Shown here in pieces: positions 1-12,497 of a stretch of DNA of 64,000 bases. A model generated the notes under the pieces. The model did no database searches. It was given only the letters and a program-made list of their open reading frames with translations, and was not told the origin of the DNA. The translations under genes and the position numbers were made by a program. The stretch is from Nipponacmea schrenckii. Taxonomy: Eukaryota; Mollusca; Gastropoda; Lottiidae. Each line of letters opens with the position of its first letter. Within the stretch, counting starts at the first letter, position 1. Location of the stretch: positions 29,312,317 to 29,376,316 of the forward strand of contig CM060202.1 of assembly GCA_030562195.1 (NCBI GenBank), in the 5' to 3' direction.

Positions 1-1365
1 TATTGCAATAAATCAAATTTCATATGGAAGTCAAGCATTACAATTAGGCAAAGATTACACGCTTTCCTGCTTTTGTTAGATCTAAACTGACAGCTCTGAA
101 CTCTTTAATACAATTTAGGTACCATGCAATTATTCAATATTAAACAAACAAGCCATTTTTATGAGATAAAGCTTAAACTCACCCATATTGAAAATCTGCA
201 GATTCCCCAGCACTTTTTAAAAAAAAAAACTTTTGAAAATATTCTACCCGTCTGTTATAAACAATACTCCATATTCAAGTCTGTTTTCTGTTTGAAATCT
301 GCTAGTTTGTCATTATGCCCTAGGCCAGGAAGGGGCTTGCTTAATTTGCCCCTTGAACCCATCTCCATGTCTAAAGCACCTGGGGTAATGGCTATTGTGT
401 CTGCTAGGCCACTACAAACTGACCATTTGTGTCTGACAAGGCTAAGATACAAATTTCAATGCAGTTGAATCAAAGTTTCTGAAAAAACAGAAACTGCTCT
501 TTGTGCACTTTTTTAGAACTCTTTGAAAAGAAGTTGAAATTAGTGAACGGAATTGTCTTGCTTGTACACATTTTAACTATCAAGCTGAAATAACGAGGTT
601 ACATGATGGCAAAAACATTGGACAGAGGTCAAGGTCAGCTACAAAGGCTTGCACAGTAACCCATTCTAGGAACCCTGCCCGCACCATTCAATTCCAAAAA
701 ACACATGATTTCAAATATCACTACTTGTCGACAAAATTTTAAAAAAATATGCAGAGCCTCAAAGTTTTGCATTTTTTATCAACTTGTGGTTATTATTTTG
801 ATATCAAGAAAGACTCGTAAGAGATTCTCGGTATATAATTGAAACTTATACAGTTGTGAAGCCATCAACATTTTAAAATCATATTCAATCATAGGGAAGT
901 GACTTCAGGTCAGTAGGGTAAATCATACCCACTACAGCCAGAAATAACTTGTACAGTCGAATTCCATGCTTCTATTGTCTCAGATGGAAGCCATGAAAGG
1001 TTAGTCATGCCCACTTCTCTTTTGTTCTTTTGTTAAAGGCTTAGTTTGGTTTTTATTATTTTAATGTAATAGTGGTGCAGTGTTAAATTTCCTGTTATTT
1101 GGACTGCGGGATGCCAATTAATTTGTTTAAACAAGATTGATATTGTGGACCCCATATCTCTTGTCTTCTGGAGAGTTCACATGGCTAATACCATTGTTTT
1201 TGTATATGAAGATCTATGTATAGAATACAAGACAACCTTGTAGCAAACTAATAGAGTGATAAAAACACCAAGTTGGACACAATATATCATTGAAAAATTA
1301 TTCGATCATCACAAAAATCAATAGGGATCATCTTCATGACATAAACTGTGTAAAATCAGATGGGA
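1..1365. other. No gene recognised; probable intronic or intergenic DNA
   Basis: AT-rich sequence with short open frames on both strands, none with splice sites plus a recognisable domain. The motif caatagggatcatcttcat near 1319-1338 recurs near 6240-6258 in a longer similar context, so at least one low-copy dispersed repeat is present. If the PHLDB-like gene of 10-12.6 kb runs off the left edge, this is one of its introns. Confidence 0.4.
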
Positions 1366-1545
1366 TAATAAACCTAGGCCCTTTGTTGAGCAGGCTAAGC
1401 ACATGAAGGATCCCTTGGCAGTTGCAAATCACAAAAGAATAGGGTTATGTCCCTGTATTTGCAATTTTTTCCTCATTGCACACTGCATTCATTAGCACAT
1501 GAAAAAAGAGAAAAACATAAAACTCCATTCATTTCATTTCTGCTA
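1366..1545 (+). mobile_element. tRNA-SINE family copy, 5'-truncated
   Basis: The body and 3' end match the fuller copy at 18.12-18.43 kb: the blocks gatcccttggcagtt, tcctcattgcacactgca, cattagcacatga and the 3' end aaactccattcatttcattt appear in the same order. The tRNA-like head is missing, as expected for a 5'-truncated retroposon. Identification rests only on comparison between copies inside this window. Confidence 0.7.
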
Positions 1546-2283
1546 CGCAAAAAGGTGTCATGGGTTTTGAAATCTTTAACAAGGGAAATTCCTGATGGTA
1601 TAGCTACAGATACAGCTAGTGCTCTTATCAACCCCTAAGCCTGCTGGTTGGGAATGGCTAGCATAGCCATAACATTAGGTCAAAAGGTCATTAAGATGAA
1701 TTTTCAGAGCGCTGTTAGGTCCTAACTGTAGCAGCTACATTTAAAATAGAAGTTAATTAAAAACAATAATGAAAGTTTAGTTTAATTCTAATTAGACAGA
1801 TAATAACATATTCAAAGTCACAAAATTCAAAACACAATTTTTTTTTCAATATTCTTTCGAGTATAATAGCATAATTGAAAATTTCAAAACCAGACTGTGA
1901 TTTGAAATTGCTAGAAATTCAAAACAGATGTTAAGAAAATTTAAAACAGAAAAAAAGTTAATTGTTTACATTGAAGTTCATTAAAATCCTAGCCTAGAAG
2001 CTGTTTTACATTTTTACATGAAGAAATCTTGGTGCAATCACATTTAAATGAATAAATCATCTCTTAAGTAGGCAGATGACAATAAACATTGGACATATGC
2101 AGACTTCAGATGAATATTAAAGGGATAGATTCGCCTTTTCAGGGGTGAAGTCTGTGATACAAGAAAAGTGGCTATTGCAGTCCAGGTATTCGACACAGTT
2201 CGTAAAAGCTTGACATTGATTAGATGAGGTATAAGATACAGTTCGTAATAGATTGATATTGTGAATATGAGGTATTAGACATA

Positions 2284-2536
2284 GTATCAGTAACATTCTC
2301 ATAAAGATGAACAGCTTCCAATCAATTTCAAATAGATGAACAGCTTCCAATTAATTTAATAGAGATGAACAGCTTCCAGTTATTTTCAAATAGATGAACA
2401 GCTTCCAGTCAATTTCATATAGATGAACAGCTTCCAGTAAATTTCATATAGATGAACAGCTTCCAGTTAATTTCATATAGATGAACAGCTTCAGTAAATT
2501 TCATAAAGATGAACAGCTTCCAGTAAATTTCATATA
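2284..2536. repeat. 28-30 bp minisatellite, left block
   Basis: About eight imperfect copies of a unit built around gatgaacagcttccagt followed by an A/T-rich spacer (aatttcatata). The same satellite resumes at about 3.19 kb after an unrelated 650-bp block, so the two blocks were probably one array. Confidence 0.9.
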
Positions 2537-3188
2537 CAGTATATCCTGCTCACACGACCACCTTTATTAAGAGCCCACCTTCAATAAGCGACCACAATAA
2601 AGTCCCCCCCTATGAGTTTTCAATGTGATTATCGACTAATAAGCGGCCACCTTCATTACACGACCAGCGGCCATGTATTTACGCTCCCAATTGATTAAAG
2701 TAACTCAATTAAGCGACCATGACACTTCTGATTATCTCCCTTAACAAAGATCACATTCACACGTCGGTGAGATTCAATGAGATTATCGTTAATCGGTAAT
2801 TAGATAATCTTCTACGGATTAATTTTATACCTTGTTGATGATTAATATTGAAAGATTTCATCGTATTGACAATTATTATAAAGTGCTGTAAAGGCTTTAA
2901 AATTTCGTTTTTGGTATAATTTAGACTACCGTAAATTTGATCAGAAAAGCGAAAGTACCGGATGTTGTTATAAAAACATATTAATCAGGTGAAAATGGAA
3001 TAATGCGTGTTACCGGGCAATTAAAATGCAAGTTAAGAATGATATCTGATTGATTTACGGTAGACAATTTTGACTTTGAAAACGATAGTTATTGTGGAAA
3101 TTTTGGTATCTAGAATATAGAAAATAAAATACGACAAAATATGGCACCCCGTCGGTAGATAGGAGATAGCATGAAAAAGCAGTAGAAA
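2537..3188. other. 650-bp block interrupting the 28-30 bp minisatellite
   Basis: Unique sequence with satellite on both sides. It opens with cagtatatcctgctcacacg and then has short repeats of the type cgaccacctt / aagcgacc / agcggcc. The CAGT start after TA, with the following phrase, resembles the end of a pogo/Tigger-type DNA transposon, but I found no matching inverted end near 3188 and no TA duplication there. It may be a truncated element or filler DNA. There are no coding signs. Confidence 0.35.
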
Positions 3189-4436
3189 CGATGAACAGCT
3201 TCCAGTCAATTTCATATAGATGAACAGCTTCCAGTTAATTTATATCGATGAACATCTTACAGTCAATTTCATATAGATGAACAGCTTCCAGTCAATTTAT
3301 ATCGATGAACAGCTTCCAGTAAATTTTATATAGATGAACAGCTTCCAGTCAATTTATATCGATGAACAGCTTCCAGTTAATTTATATCGATGAACATCTT
3401 ACAGTTAATTTTATATAGATGAACAGCTTCCAGTTAATTTATATCGATGAACATCTTACAGTTAATTTTATATAGATGAACAGCTTCCAGTTAATTTATA
3501 TAGATGAACAGCTTCCAGTAAATTTTATATACATGAACAGCTTCCAGTCAATTTCATATAGATGAACAGCTTCCAGTCAATTTATATCGATGAACAGCTT
3601 CCAGTAAATTTTATATAGATGAACAGCTTCCAGTCAATTTATATCGATGAACAGCTTCCAGTAAATTTATATCGATGAACAGCTTCCAGTAAATTTTATA
3701 TAGATGAACAGCTTCCAGTTAATTTATATCGATGAACATCTTCCAGTAAATTTATATCGATGAACAGCTTCCAGTAAATTTTATATAGATGAACAGCTTC
3801 CAGTCAATTTATATCGATGAACAGCTTCCAGTCAATTTCATATAGATGAACAGCTTCCAGTCAATTTATATCGATGAACAGCTTCCAGTAAATTTTATAT
3901 AGATGAACAGCTTCCAGTCAATTTATATCGATGAACAGCTTCCAGTAAATTTATATCGATGAACAGCTTCCAGTAAATTTTATAAATGAACAGCTTCCAG
4001 TTAATTTATATCGATGAACATCTTCCAGTTAATTTTATATAGATGAACAGCTTCCAGTTAATTTCATATAGATGAACAGCTTTCAGTTAATTTTATATAG
4101 ATGAACAGCTTCCAGTCAATTTCATATAGATGAACAGCTTCCAGTTAATTTATATCGATGAACATCTTACAGTTAATTTTATATAGATGAACAGCTTCCA
4201 GTCAATTTATATCGATGAACAGCTTCCAGTTAATTTATATCGATGAACATCTTACAGTTAATTTTATATAGATGAACAGCTTCCAGTTAATTTATATCGA
4301 TGAACAGCTTCCAGTAAATTTTATATAGATGAACAGCTTCCAGTTAATTTTATATCGATGAACAGCTTCCAGTTAATTTATATCGATGAACAGCTTCCAG
4401 TAAATTTTATATAGATGAACAGCTTCCTGTCAATTT
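3189..4436. repeat. 28-30 bp minisatellite, main block
   Basis: More than 40 copies of the gatgaacagcttccagt unit. Two spacer types alternate: tatatc (28-bp units) and ttatata/tcatata (29-30 bp units). The variant gaacatcttacagt recurs at regular distances, which suggests a higher-order unit made of several monomers. Confidence 0.92.
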
Positions 4437-4870
4437 CATAACATGCCATAAAACTGTTCAAAATCAGGAAGTTTTTAATTGTTTGTAAATTTGAAATTCT
4501 AATCCTAACCACTCCGGAATTTTAAAATCGTTCAATCCCTGGACAGTAGACATTTCTCTCGAAATATACCTTGTCCAATCAGAATGGAGAGATTTATGGT
4601 AAACACAGAATAAGCTTAATAACACCACGTAATCACCCATTATTTTAGTTTCATACGAAATAACAGTGGATGGCTAATCTGAATCAAATGTAACAATCTT
4701 GCTACACCAATACTAAGAATTAGATGATTCTCCAATTTTACTCAAGCCACTTTTTGTAACGCCCTATGTTTTAATCAAAACTCCAATTAATTAATGTTCA
4801 TAATCAGTGAAATTCAAGTAATATAATTAGTACTTTTGATTTACAATAATTAAATTTCTATTCTTTACAG

Positions 4871-5013
4871 AAACTGGAGCCAGATGTAGACACTGTCCAG
4901 CAGCTTTACAGAAACTGAGAAATGTTCTTGACAACCTTCAACTGGAGCCAGATGTAGGAAGTGTCCAGAAACAGCCAGGAACTGTTCAGCCGCGGACCCG
5001 GAGTTGTAACTGA
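4871..5013 (+). other. Possible 3'-terminal coding exon, unrecognised
   Basis: A textbook acceptor (ttctttacag) is followed by 143 bases that are clearly less AT-rich than their surroundings. They read open in one frame to a TGA at 5011-5013, ending with residues such as QKLRNVLDNLQ and PRTRSCN. A 29-bp segment (aactggagccagatgtag followed by a gtgtccag-type end) occurs twice inside, and ctttacagaaactg also occurs twice, so a second acceptor at about 4910 is possible. I recognise no domain and see no upstream exon. It could be a terminal exon of a plus-strand gene nested in the PHLDB intron, or chance. Confidence 0.25.
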
Positions 5014-7135
5014 TTTGACAATGTTATTTAGTATAGATTCCACAGTAGCTCAGCACATCAAATAACTCTTAAATGGTGTAAAAAAAAAAAACAAGCTTAT
5101 TAGCCCAATGGTGATCCAGAATTTTAAATAACACAAATCACTACGATTCTTTTACTATAGATTGTCAGGTCCTTTTTATACAGAGATTCTTATTAACTGT
5201 CATACGCAAAATTATCTCCTGTGACCAGAACTATCCAGTCTTTCCAACTACTGCAAACTATAAATCCACAACGCAGAAGATTATTTGATTACTGCGATGT
5301 TACATTATAGTCAGACACCAAATTCAAAATTCGTGAACATGGATAAAAGTCATTCACATAAGCATTAGTCTATCAAAACATCATTAAAACTTTCCTCATA
5401 GTCTTTACAAATCCTCTAATGTTACTAATCCATGTCTTATCTCAGACTCCATCTTGGTACTCTTCACCTGGTTAATCTAGACTAGAAGTATCTATTCAAA
5501 CGCACAATAAGGAAAGACTGGATATGTAATAAACTCAGGTGGTATTAACAGGTAAAGATGTACTTGATAACGAAAGCTATGAATGTCAAATTCTTGCTCT
5601 ACAATAACAGTGGTTCTATCATCTTTATTGGCATGTGTCTTCAGAAGTCTGGACAATGTTTCTAAACCTCAAGGTAACATTGAACCTTTAATTAACAACT
5701 GGTTATCAGAAGCTACAAGTGAGATTAAGATGGTAATTTGAGATAAACCAACTGGATAATAACATCTACTCAATTTACTTATTCCTTGTAAAAGCCACTG
5801 GATGTTAATTCTCAATAAGCATCAAGGTAGCTCCAAGCCAATTCGACATGTTCTGGCTATAACTGGATAATCCGGTCTTAAAGGTGAGATCAAGTCATTT
5901 CCACCTGGATAACAATATCTACCTGGTTGATGCCAGATGTTAGTCAAAGTATCGGATTTCCCCTTGTAATTATGTTACTATAAATAACTTTCAGAAGATT
6001 GCTGAAACAACTTCAATATGTTACTAAGCTTACTATATTACTAGAAGTAGCAGTTTATAAGTACTTGTGTATTAGTACAATCATGTTTCAGGGTATCATA
6101 TTAGGCTCTCTTGTAAAATTGATACCACTATAATATTTCACTTAATATCGACATACGCCCACCTGCAGCTAAAATGAGTGATGAAAACATTAAGTGGTAC
6201 ACAATATTTCAGTGAAAATGTTTTCAATCATCATGAAAATTGATAGGGATCATCTTCATAATGATAATTACCCACAAAATAATAAGAGAGTCTGCAAAAA
6301 AATTGTAGCCAAAGCGTGAGCACGAGCCAAATGTGAACTGACTGCCGAGGTGATTACAATATATGTCCAAAACAAAATAAATTTGTGGGCGCATAAAAAC
6401 CTGTGTAAGGAGCTCTGTGAAGTAAAGAAAATGAAGAGATGTCTAATACAAATACAAACTGCATTTCAGAATTAGATGTAATGGCAGGCAAGCAGTAGTT
6501 TAACTTCAGATTAAGACTGTCCTTATAGAACAACCCAATACGGTGTCTGAGAATTGATGTTCCCTAGTCTCCTGAGTAGCCATATTGTCTGTACTGAATC
6601 TCATTAACAATCAAGATTAAAGATGGCAGCACATTAATCACTTAGATACAAAATGGCTGCTGAAATTGAAACCGATCACCTAATCACTAAGATCAAACAC
6701 TCAAACAACAACAGGTGAAAAGGAAATAAGAACAATTTTAAAATAATCGTCTTGAAGATTCTTCAATCTAAATTTCTAACATTTTTTCATCCATTCCCAA
6801 ATCGAAATCACAATGAAACAAATGGTTGACGGAATTCAAACTGATCATCATGATCAAATGATGTACCGGTACACAACAGGTGAAAGAAAATAAAAAATAT
6901 CATATTCCTTCAAATCTGTCTTTGAAACTAGTATCAAAATTGTCTTGACAAATAGTCATACAAAAGAATGTATGGTTCTTATTTAGAAACATACAAGTGT
7001 TTTTACTGTTTTTGTCAGGTTTCAACTGCTTTTGCCGTCCAATATACTGCTGGGATACCAAATTCTGCGGATTTAAATTCAATTTCGTAAGCCATAATGG
7101 AAATAACACATAATACCACATCAAATTTTTCAACG

Positions 7136-7195
7136 TTCATTAGCCCACAAGGTGCAGAAGAGTAGGAGGTAAAACTCCATTCATTTTATTTCATC
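7136..7195 (+). mobile_element. tRNA-SINE family, 3' end fragment
   Basis: cattagcccacaaggtgcag, gaagagtaggaggtaaaact and ccattcattttatttca match the 3' end of the SINE family seen elsewhere in the window. Only the tail survives. Confidence 0.65.
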
Positions 7196-9164
7196 AAATT
7201 TTTAAAAAGGTTATGTATAATATTTCAGCCAAACCTTCAAATCACATTTTAGAGCCTTTTTACAATATGACTTATTAAGTAGAGGTAAAGATTTAAACTG
7301 ATTGCCAACTATATTTGTACCAGTATGTATTATTTCCTTGTAAGAACCATATGTTACCTAGTTTTGTTGGGCAAAAGGACTACCTAACACATTCTCCAAC
7401 CATCTAATTTCATTGTTGAACACTACCCTAATGTTGTAGAAAGCCAGGAACGATGTTTTGTTAAATAACAGAAAACAAATTATTGAGATTAACGTAGCTG
7501 TAAATAAAGTAAGTTAATGGAGGCAGAATCTAGGATAATTGTCTTTAAATTACTAGTTAATTATTCGTATTTTATAGGTCAAATCATTCTCATTCAGGTC
7601 AAACACGATATACAAAATTATTTCTTTTCATCTTTACCAAACACAGCATGTTCCTTTTTTAATCTTTTCGGCAAGAATTGTTTAACTAATTCAAATTATA
7701 TCTAGATTGCAAATTGAGAAAAGATTATGGCCTTCACTCAGCGCCAAGTTCAAGATGAGATTCGATACACAATAGTCATAATTATCTTCCATCTTGGTTA
7801 AAGAACGTACCATGGCACCTTTCTGGTCTACTTGGCAAGAAATAAATATTAATGCAGGTAATAGAGTTTGTGCGAAACCAATCGTTGCATGTCACATGGT
7901 CTTCTCATACACCTTAGCAAGCCGGAGAAGCGTGTTTGGTATTTTCAACTGCTGCAAATAGAGGGCCAATATGTCTTGTGCTTACTCTTCATCCAAATTT
8001 TTCAATAAATATTTGTTACACCCTGGACCTGTACATCTGGGAGAATCAAACTGTCCCTTCCCCACAAACCAAATATATTAATTGTCATAACCAGGTTAAA
8101 TATATGAAGTTTGTAAACTGCTGTAAGTAGAATGCCAATATATGTCTTGTGCTAGTTAAATTGTATCAGTAAATGAAACAGCTGGTTTAATTGTCTTATC
8201 AATCTGATTGAAACAAAAAGTTAACTTTCTTTTGATGTAAGATTGAGTAACAAATATCCAACTGTAAAGAAAGAGCAGTTATTTTACAATAGATACCAGT
8301 AACTACTTCAATTCAAGAGGAACTTGTCTACTACCAAGTCCTTGGCCAAACCTCTGGGATTTGATCTTTCAAAAATTATCTGTACCAATTCACAGAATAG
8401 ATTGGAATAACAGGAAGCAAGCTAATATAAGCCCCATGGGTTGTTTTTGTATCCTATTGGTAAATTGCTGTATTTGTATGTTAATGTGTTAATAATATAT
8501 TGTTTAAATCAACAGGCAGAATAATCCTCACAGAAGTGAACCAAACCATTGTAGTCCAATTTACAAATTGAAATTACTTTTTCACCTGATGTGGTCTCGC
8601 ACTTTAATCTGAGATTTTAATCTTAAACTTTTACTCTGTCTGTCTGCTATTGAAATTTACTATATTTTAGGTTAACTTATCTGGTCGGCCATTCCATCTC
8701 AAGTTTTTTCTCCTGATGTGGTCTCACACTTCAATCTTAAACTTTAACTCTGTCTATCTGCTACTGAAAATTACTCTTTTCTAGGTTCTCTCTTTTCTTA
8801 TTTCTCAACTTTTTCAAATTTTGACCATTTCTTTTCTTGTCTTTGCATGGAAAATACATTTCATACTAAACCTAACTTTAATATGTACAACACCCAAATT
8901 TTCCATGGTTTCTCAATGTACAATAGTGCCAGGAAAGATCATTGCATAAATAAACAGAAATCTTTAGATTTAAATTGCCAAAGAAGAAACTCAGACTGGT
9001 ACAGAAGCGGAAGGTATTTAAATCTAAACAAAACTATAGAAATCTTTAGATTTGCTGATTTAAAATCATTTAGTTAAATAATGGTTATTTTCTAGACTAA
9101 AAAGGTTAAGGTTTAAGGAAAGGCTTAGCTTTCTATAAACAATTAAGTTTAAAATATGTTCTAG

Positions 9165-9985
9165 TGCTATAACGAGGTTGAGGTTTAACATATAGGCCTA
9201 GTGCTATGAATGAGGTTGAGGTTTAACATATAGGCCTAGTGCTATGAACGAGGTTGAGGTTTAACAAAGGCCTGTGCTTGAATGAGGTTGTAACATATAG
9301 GCCTAGTGCTATGATCGAGGTTGGGTTTCAACATAAGATCTTGTGCTTGAAAGGTTGAGGTTAACATAAGGCCTAGTGCTATCGAGGTTGAGGTTAACAT
9401 ACAGGCCTAGTGCTATGAATGAGGTTGAGGTACAACATACAGGTCTAGTGCTATGGTCGAGGTTGAGGTACAACATACAGGCCTAGTGCTATGGTCGAGG
9501 TTGGGGTACAACATACAGGTCTAGTGCTATGGTTGAGGTTGAGGTTTAACATATAGGTCTAGTGCTATGAATGAGGTTGAGGTACAACATACAGGTCTAG
9601 TGCTATGGCCGAGGTTGAGGTTTAACATATAGGTCTAGTGCTATGAATGAGGTTGAGGTTTAACATTTAGGCCTAGTGCTATGAATGAGGTTGAGGTACA
9701 ACATATAGGCCTAGTGCTATGAATGAGGTTGAGGTACAACATATAAGCCTAGTGCTATGACTGAGGTTGGGGTACAACATATAGGCCTAATGCTATGAAT
9801 GAGGTTGAGGTTTAACATATAGGCCTAGTGCTATGAATGAGGTTGAGGTTTAACATATAGGCCTAGTGCTATGAATGAGGTTGAGGTACAAATAGGCCTA
9901 GTGCTATGAATGAGGTTGAGGTACAACATGAAGGCTAATGCTATGAATGAGGTTTAACATAAAGGCCTAGTGCTCTGATTCTGTG
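9165..9985. repeat. 38-bp minisatellite with an AGGCCT core
   Basis: About 20 copies of a 38-bp unit containing ataggcctagtgctatga followed by atgaggttgaggtttaac. Units in the first third are more degenerate, and the later ones are nearly identical except for a swap between gtttaac and gtacaac. This is typical of a minisatellite homogenised from one side. Confidence 0.93.
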
Positions 9986-10122
9986 TTATATTATTAATGA
10001 TTACTGAACCATGGTTAAAATAGTACTATATGTACTGTATTGTGTGTTTTCTCTGTATTCTTTGCATGAAAGCAAGTGCTAAAAGTTGAAATTTTAAAAA
10101 ATAAGCAATATAACTGTCTTAC

Positions 10123-10305
10123 CTTGTGCAAGTCTTGTGGGTTTATCAACCAATACTCCATCAATAGAACACATTGGAGCAGATGGGTAAAGGGTGATAA
10201 CTCCATTTTTATTCTCAATAAAGCAATGATTATACTCCACTCCTGTTCCTTCGATGACGATGTCTGGTTTAACTTTTCCTCGGCTACATCCAATTATAGT
10301 TTGTC
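10123..10305 (-). CDS. PHLDB/LL5-like protein, FHA-domain exon (partial gene)
   Basis: This 183-bp exon continues the reading frame of the exon at 12498-12645. The acceptor (ataatttaag) and donor (GTAAGAC) are canonical, and both flanking introns are phase 1. The peptide reads about 60 residues with hallmarks of the N-terminal FHA domain of PHLDB1/PHLDB2 (LL5 alpha/beta): QTIIG, DIVIEGTGVEYNHCFIEN, GVITLYP, SIDGVLVDKPTRLAQG. As in the vertebrate family, the usual FHA Arg and Ser around the phosphothreonine pocket are not obvious, while the His-Cys pair and the IDG turn are kept. PHLDB proteins bind phosphoinositides and anchor microtubule plus-end complexes and adhesions at the basal cortex. 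I could not find the next exon (expected to start CML/CF) nor the coiled-coil and PH exons, which probably lie beyond the left edge. The frames usually called here on either strand are shadows of this exon. Confidence 0.85.
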
Positions 10306-10494
10306 CTTAAATTATACAGAGATCAAATTAATATAAAATAATCATAATTGTCTTTGTGGACTCACCAAAGTAAATACTACAGAGACAGACTTAAAAGGTT
10401 GAAAACTACTTAACTGTATCACAAAAATAGAGAATTATGCATGATTTACTGAATGGATGAACAAATGAATGAATCAATAATATATGAATGACAG

Positions 10495-10745
10495 TACCAA
10501 ATGATAGTCAAAATACTATTTTCAGAATGAATGAATGAATAAATGAATAAATGAATGAATGAATGAATGACAGGTAGAATGAAGGAATGAATGAATGATT
10601 GTACCAAATGATAGTAAGGATACTATTTTCAGAATGAATTAATGAATAAATGAATGAATGTATAAATGAATGAATGAATGATTGTACCAAATGATAGTAA
10701 GGATACTATTTTCAGAATGAATGAATGAATAAATAAATGAATGCG
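10495..10745. repeat. (GAAT)n microsatellite organised in ~110-bp units
   Basis: Three consecutive blocks each combine a run of gaat/aaat tetranucleotides with the same spacer, gtaccaaatgatagtaaggatactattttcag. The tetranucleotide run has therefore been duplicated with its flank, a compound micro/minisatellite. The minus-strand frame rich in Ser-Phe-Ile-His is an artefact of the repeat. Confidence 0.88.
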
Positions 10746-12291
10746 AGTCTTTACAACAATGACAGTTTCTTTATCTTATTATAGAACCAAGCTATTTTAC
10801 AATATTATTGCCTGTTTATCATCATGCGGAAACTTATAATGACTATGTCAAATGGCAGCCAAAATCACAGTAATCCTATCCTGTACCAGTGAATCCTCTT
10901 GCCTAAAGTTTCATTTTTTGAATTTTCATCCCCCTAAAATCTGAAACACATGTTGCAATCATGCTTAAAGCTACGACTGTTAACTGGTAAGTATTGCAAA
11001 ATAACTCACAAATCTATCAAGGATATATCACCCAACCTTCAGATGAACTTCAGCTCAATATAAATAAAAACTTTAGATATCAAATATTTAATTTGAAGGT
11101 ATATTTTGAAAACATGTCTTGTAATGATGTATATGTAAGTTAGAGTCTGTAATTTGAGTGCTATATGATGTAACCAGGCTAAAAACACAGTATGGTACAG
11201 TTGTAAAACAAAATGAAAGTAAAGTGCTGATGATGAGTCAATATTTTTACACCTGATAACAACAATTTACCTGTAATTTATAACTTCAGGCCAATATGAA
11301 TTATATTTCAATTTGCATATTAAATAATGTGCATATCAAATACGATATGAAAACTTTAACGCTTGCACAATTCAACACTCAGATGCTTGTAAAAGAATGA
11401 ACAAATTCCTACTGGAATCTCTATTAAATGAGCAGTCAATGAGTTTCGAAAGTGCCTTATAAATTACGAAACAAAATTAAAATGGCTACATGCATTGGTG
11501 TTGATTAGTAGATCACATGACACATTGCATGATATATGACAGGCAAGGAAAATTGAAATCTGTAAATATGTTGACTTGTTGAAGAGAATGATGCTAACTA
11601 AAATTTTATCCTAAGTAATTCCTAACAAAATTAAATTTTTAATCGAATGAACAAAGGCATCATAACAAATGAAGCGAAAGCCATGTGATCATTCGTTCCA
11701 CAAAATGTATTATTTACAATAATACCTATTTTACTGAATAAAAACATCATAACATTGTAGAAAACCACATACTAATTTTACTCTATCTATAAATTGCATA
11801 TTATAGACTTCTCAAGAAGTCTTATAAAACAGAGAATAAAACGTAACAAATTCTGGCCTTATCTGAGTATCAGAGAATCTGGTTACTACGACTACACCTG
11901 TCTGTTTACGTTTAATCATTTTCAATCTCCTAGATTACTTTCTTAAAAATCTACACATAAATCTTTTACAGTTTAAAGGCGTTTGCGTATAATTTAGTTA
12001 CTACTAGAAGGTATTTTCTAAATTTTCTTTGCAAAGACCAAAGATTTTTTTTAGTTTCCTCTTATTTTATAATTTAACTTTTTCACTCGTTTATGAGCAG
12101 AGAATTTCTAGTTAAATAAGTCAACATCATTAAATATTAATTAAAATATATGGTATTCAAAATATTTTCAGCATACAGATCAAATATTTTGTCCAATTTA
12201 CTGGAATTTCTTTATTTAGATTTTACATTTCAAATTCGGGTTACAAAAAGTAGTGTTTTATTTTGATTCTGGAAAACTTAGCTCAAGATAA
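10746..12291. other. Intron of the PHLDB-like gene, no feature recognised
   Basis: This lies between the two linked PHLDB-like exons, so it is intronic on the minus strand. I see no exon with matching phase and no repeat family apart from ordinary A/T-rich tracts. Confidence 0.5.
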
Positions 12292-12378
12292 CTTTTGTTT
12301 TCCAGTCTTCTGATTGGACAATCACTAAAATATATTTGAACTTCAGTTTTATTATCCAATCAGATTACAGCAGCCTTC
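12292..12378. repeat. Dispersed inverted repeat (TCTGATTGG ... CCAATCAGA) copy 1
   Basis: Ends in tctgattgg and ccaatcagatta with actaaaat-type sequence between. The same arrangement occurs at 19.89 kb (opposite orientation) and 20.2 kb, and partially at 56.14 kb. It resembles a small non-autonomous inverted-repeat element. No target duplication could be fixed. Confidence 0.55.
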
Positions 12379-12497
12379 GTCTCCGAAAATTCTGATTTCA
12401 AACATGCAGTAATCTGATGGGACAAAAAATAGAATTTAAAACCATCTTCAGTTAAGTTTTCAAGAATAAGGCACAAGAATGTTTTTTAAATTCTTAC

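Larger units (their letters stand above)
4437..9164. other. Long stretch without a recognised gene
   Basis: No domain-bearing frame on either strand apart from the weak terminal-exon candidate at 4871-5013 and a SINE tail at 7136-7195. A second copy of the gatagggatcatcttcat motif lies near 6240. Near 8583-8655 and 8713-8775 there is a short direct duplication (cctgatgtggtctc then aatcttaaactttwactctgtc). Otherwise I see ordinary AT-rich intronic or intergenic DNA. Confidence 0.4.

Noticed and set aside
124..468. Plus-strand 114-codon frame and overlapping minus-strand 65-codon frame
   Set aside because: Locally less AT-rich, and I considered a PHLDB exon, but found no splice sites in the needed phase and no recognisable sequence.
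2284..4436. CRISPR-like array (regular repeats of ~28 bp)
   Set aside because: The spacers are not unique; the whole unit is repeated, which is a minisatellite in animal DNA, not a CRISPR array. The same applies to the 20-, 38- and 61-bp arrays.
10076..10336. Plus-strand 86-codon frame and minus-strand 92-codon frame over the FHA exon
   Set aside because: Both are shadows; the third reading (minus strand, splice-bounded) matches the PHLDB FHA domain.
10508..10690. Minus-strand Ser-Phe-Ile-His-rich frame
   Set aside because: Product of the (GAAT)n microsatellite.
11226..11245. CTGATGATGAG as a second hammerhead core
   Set aside because: No GAAA core or stem II partner at the right distance. 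The same holds for the GTTTCG near 32570 and 34995 and the GGATGATTGTCCGAAAC near 55405.
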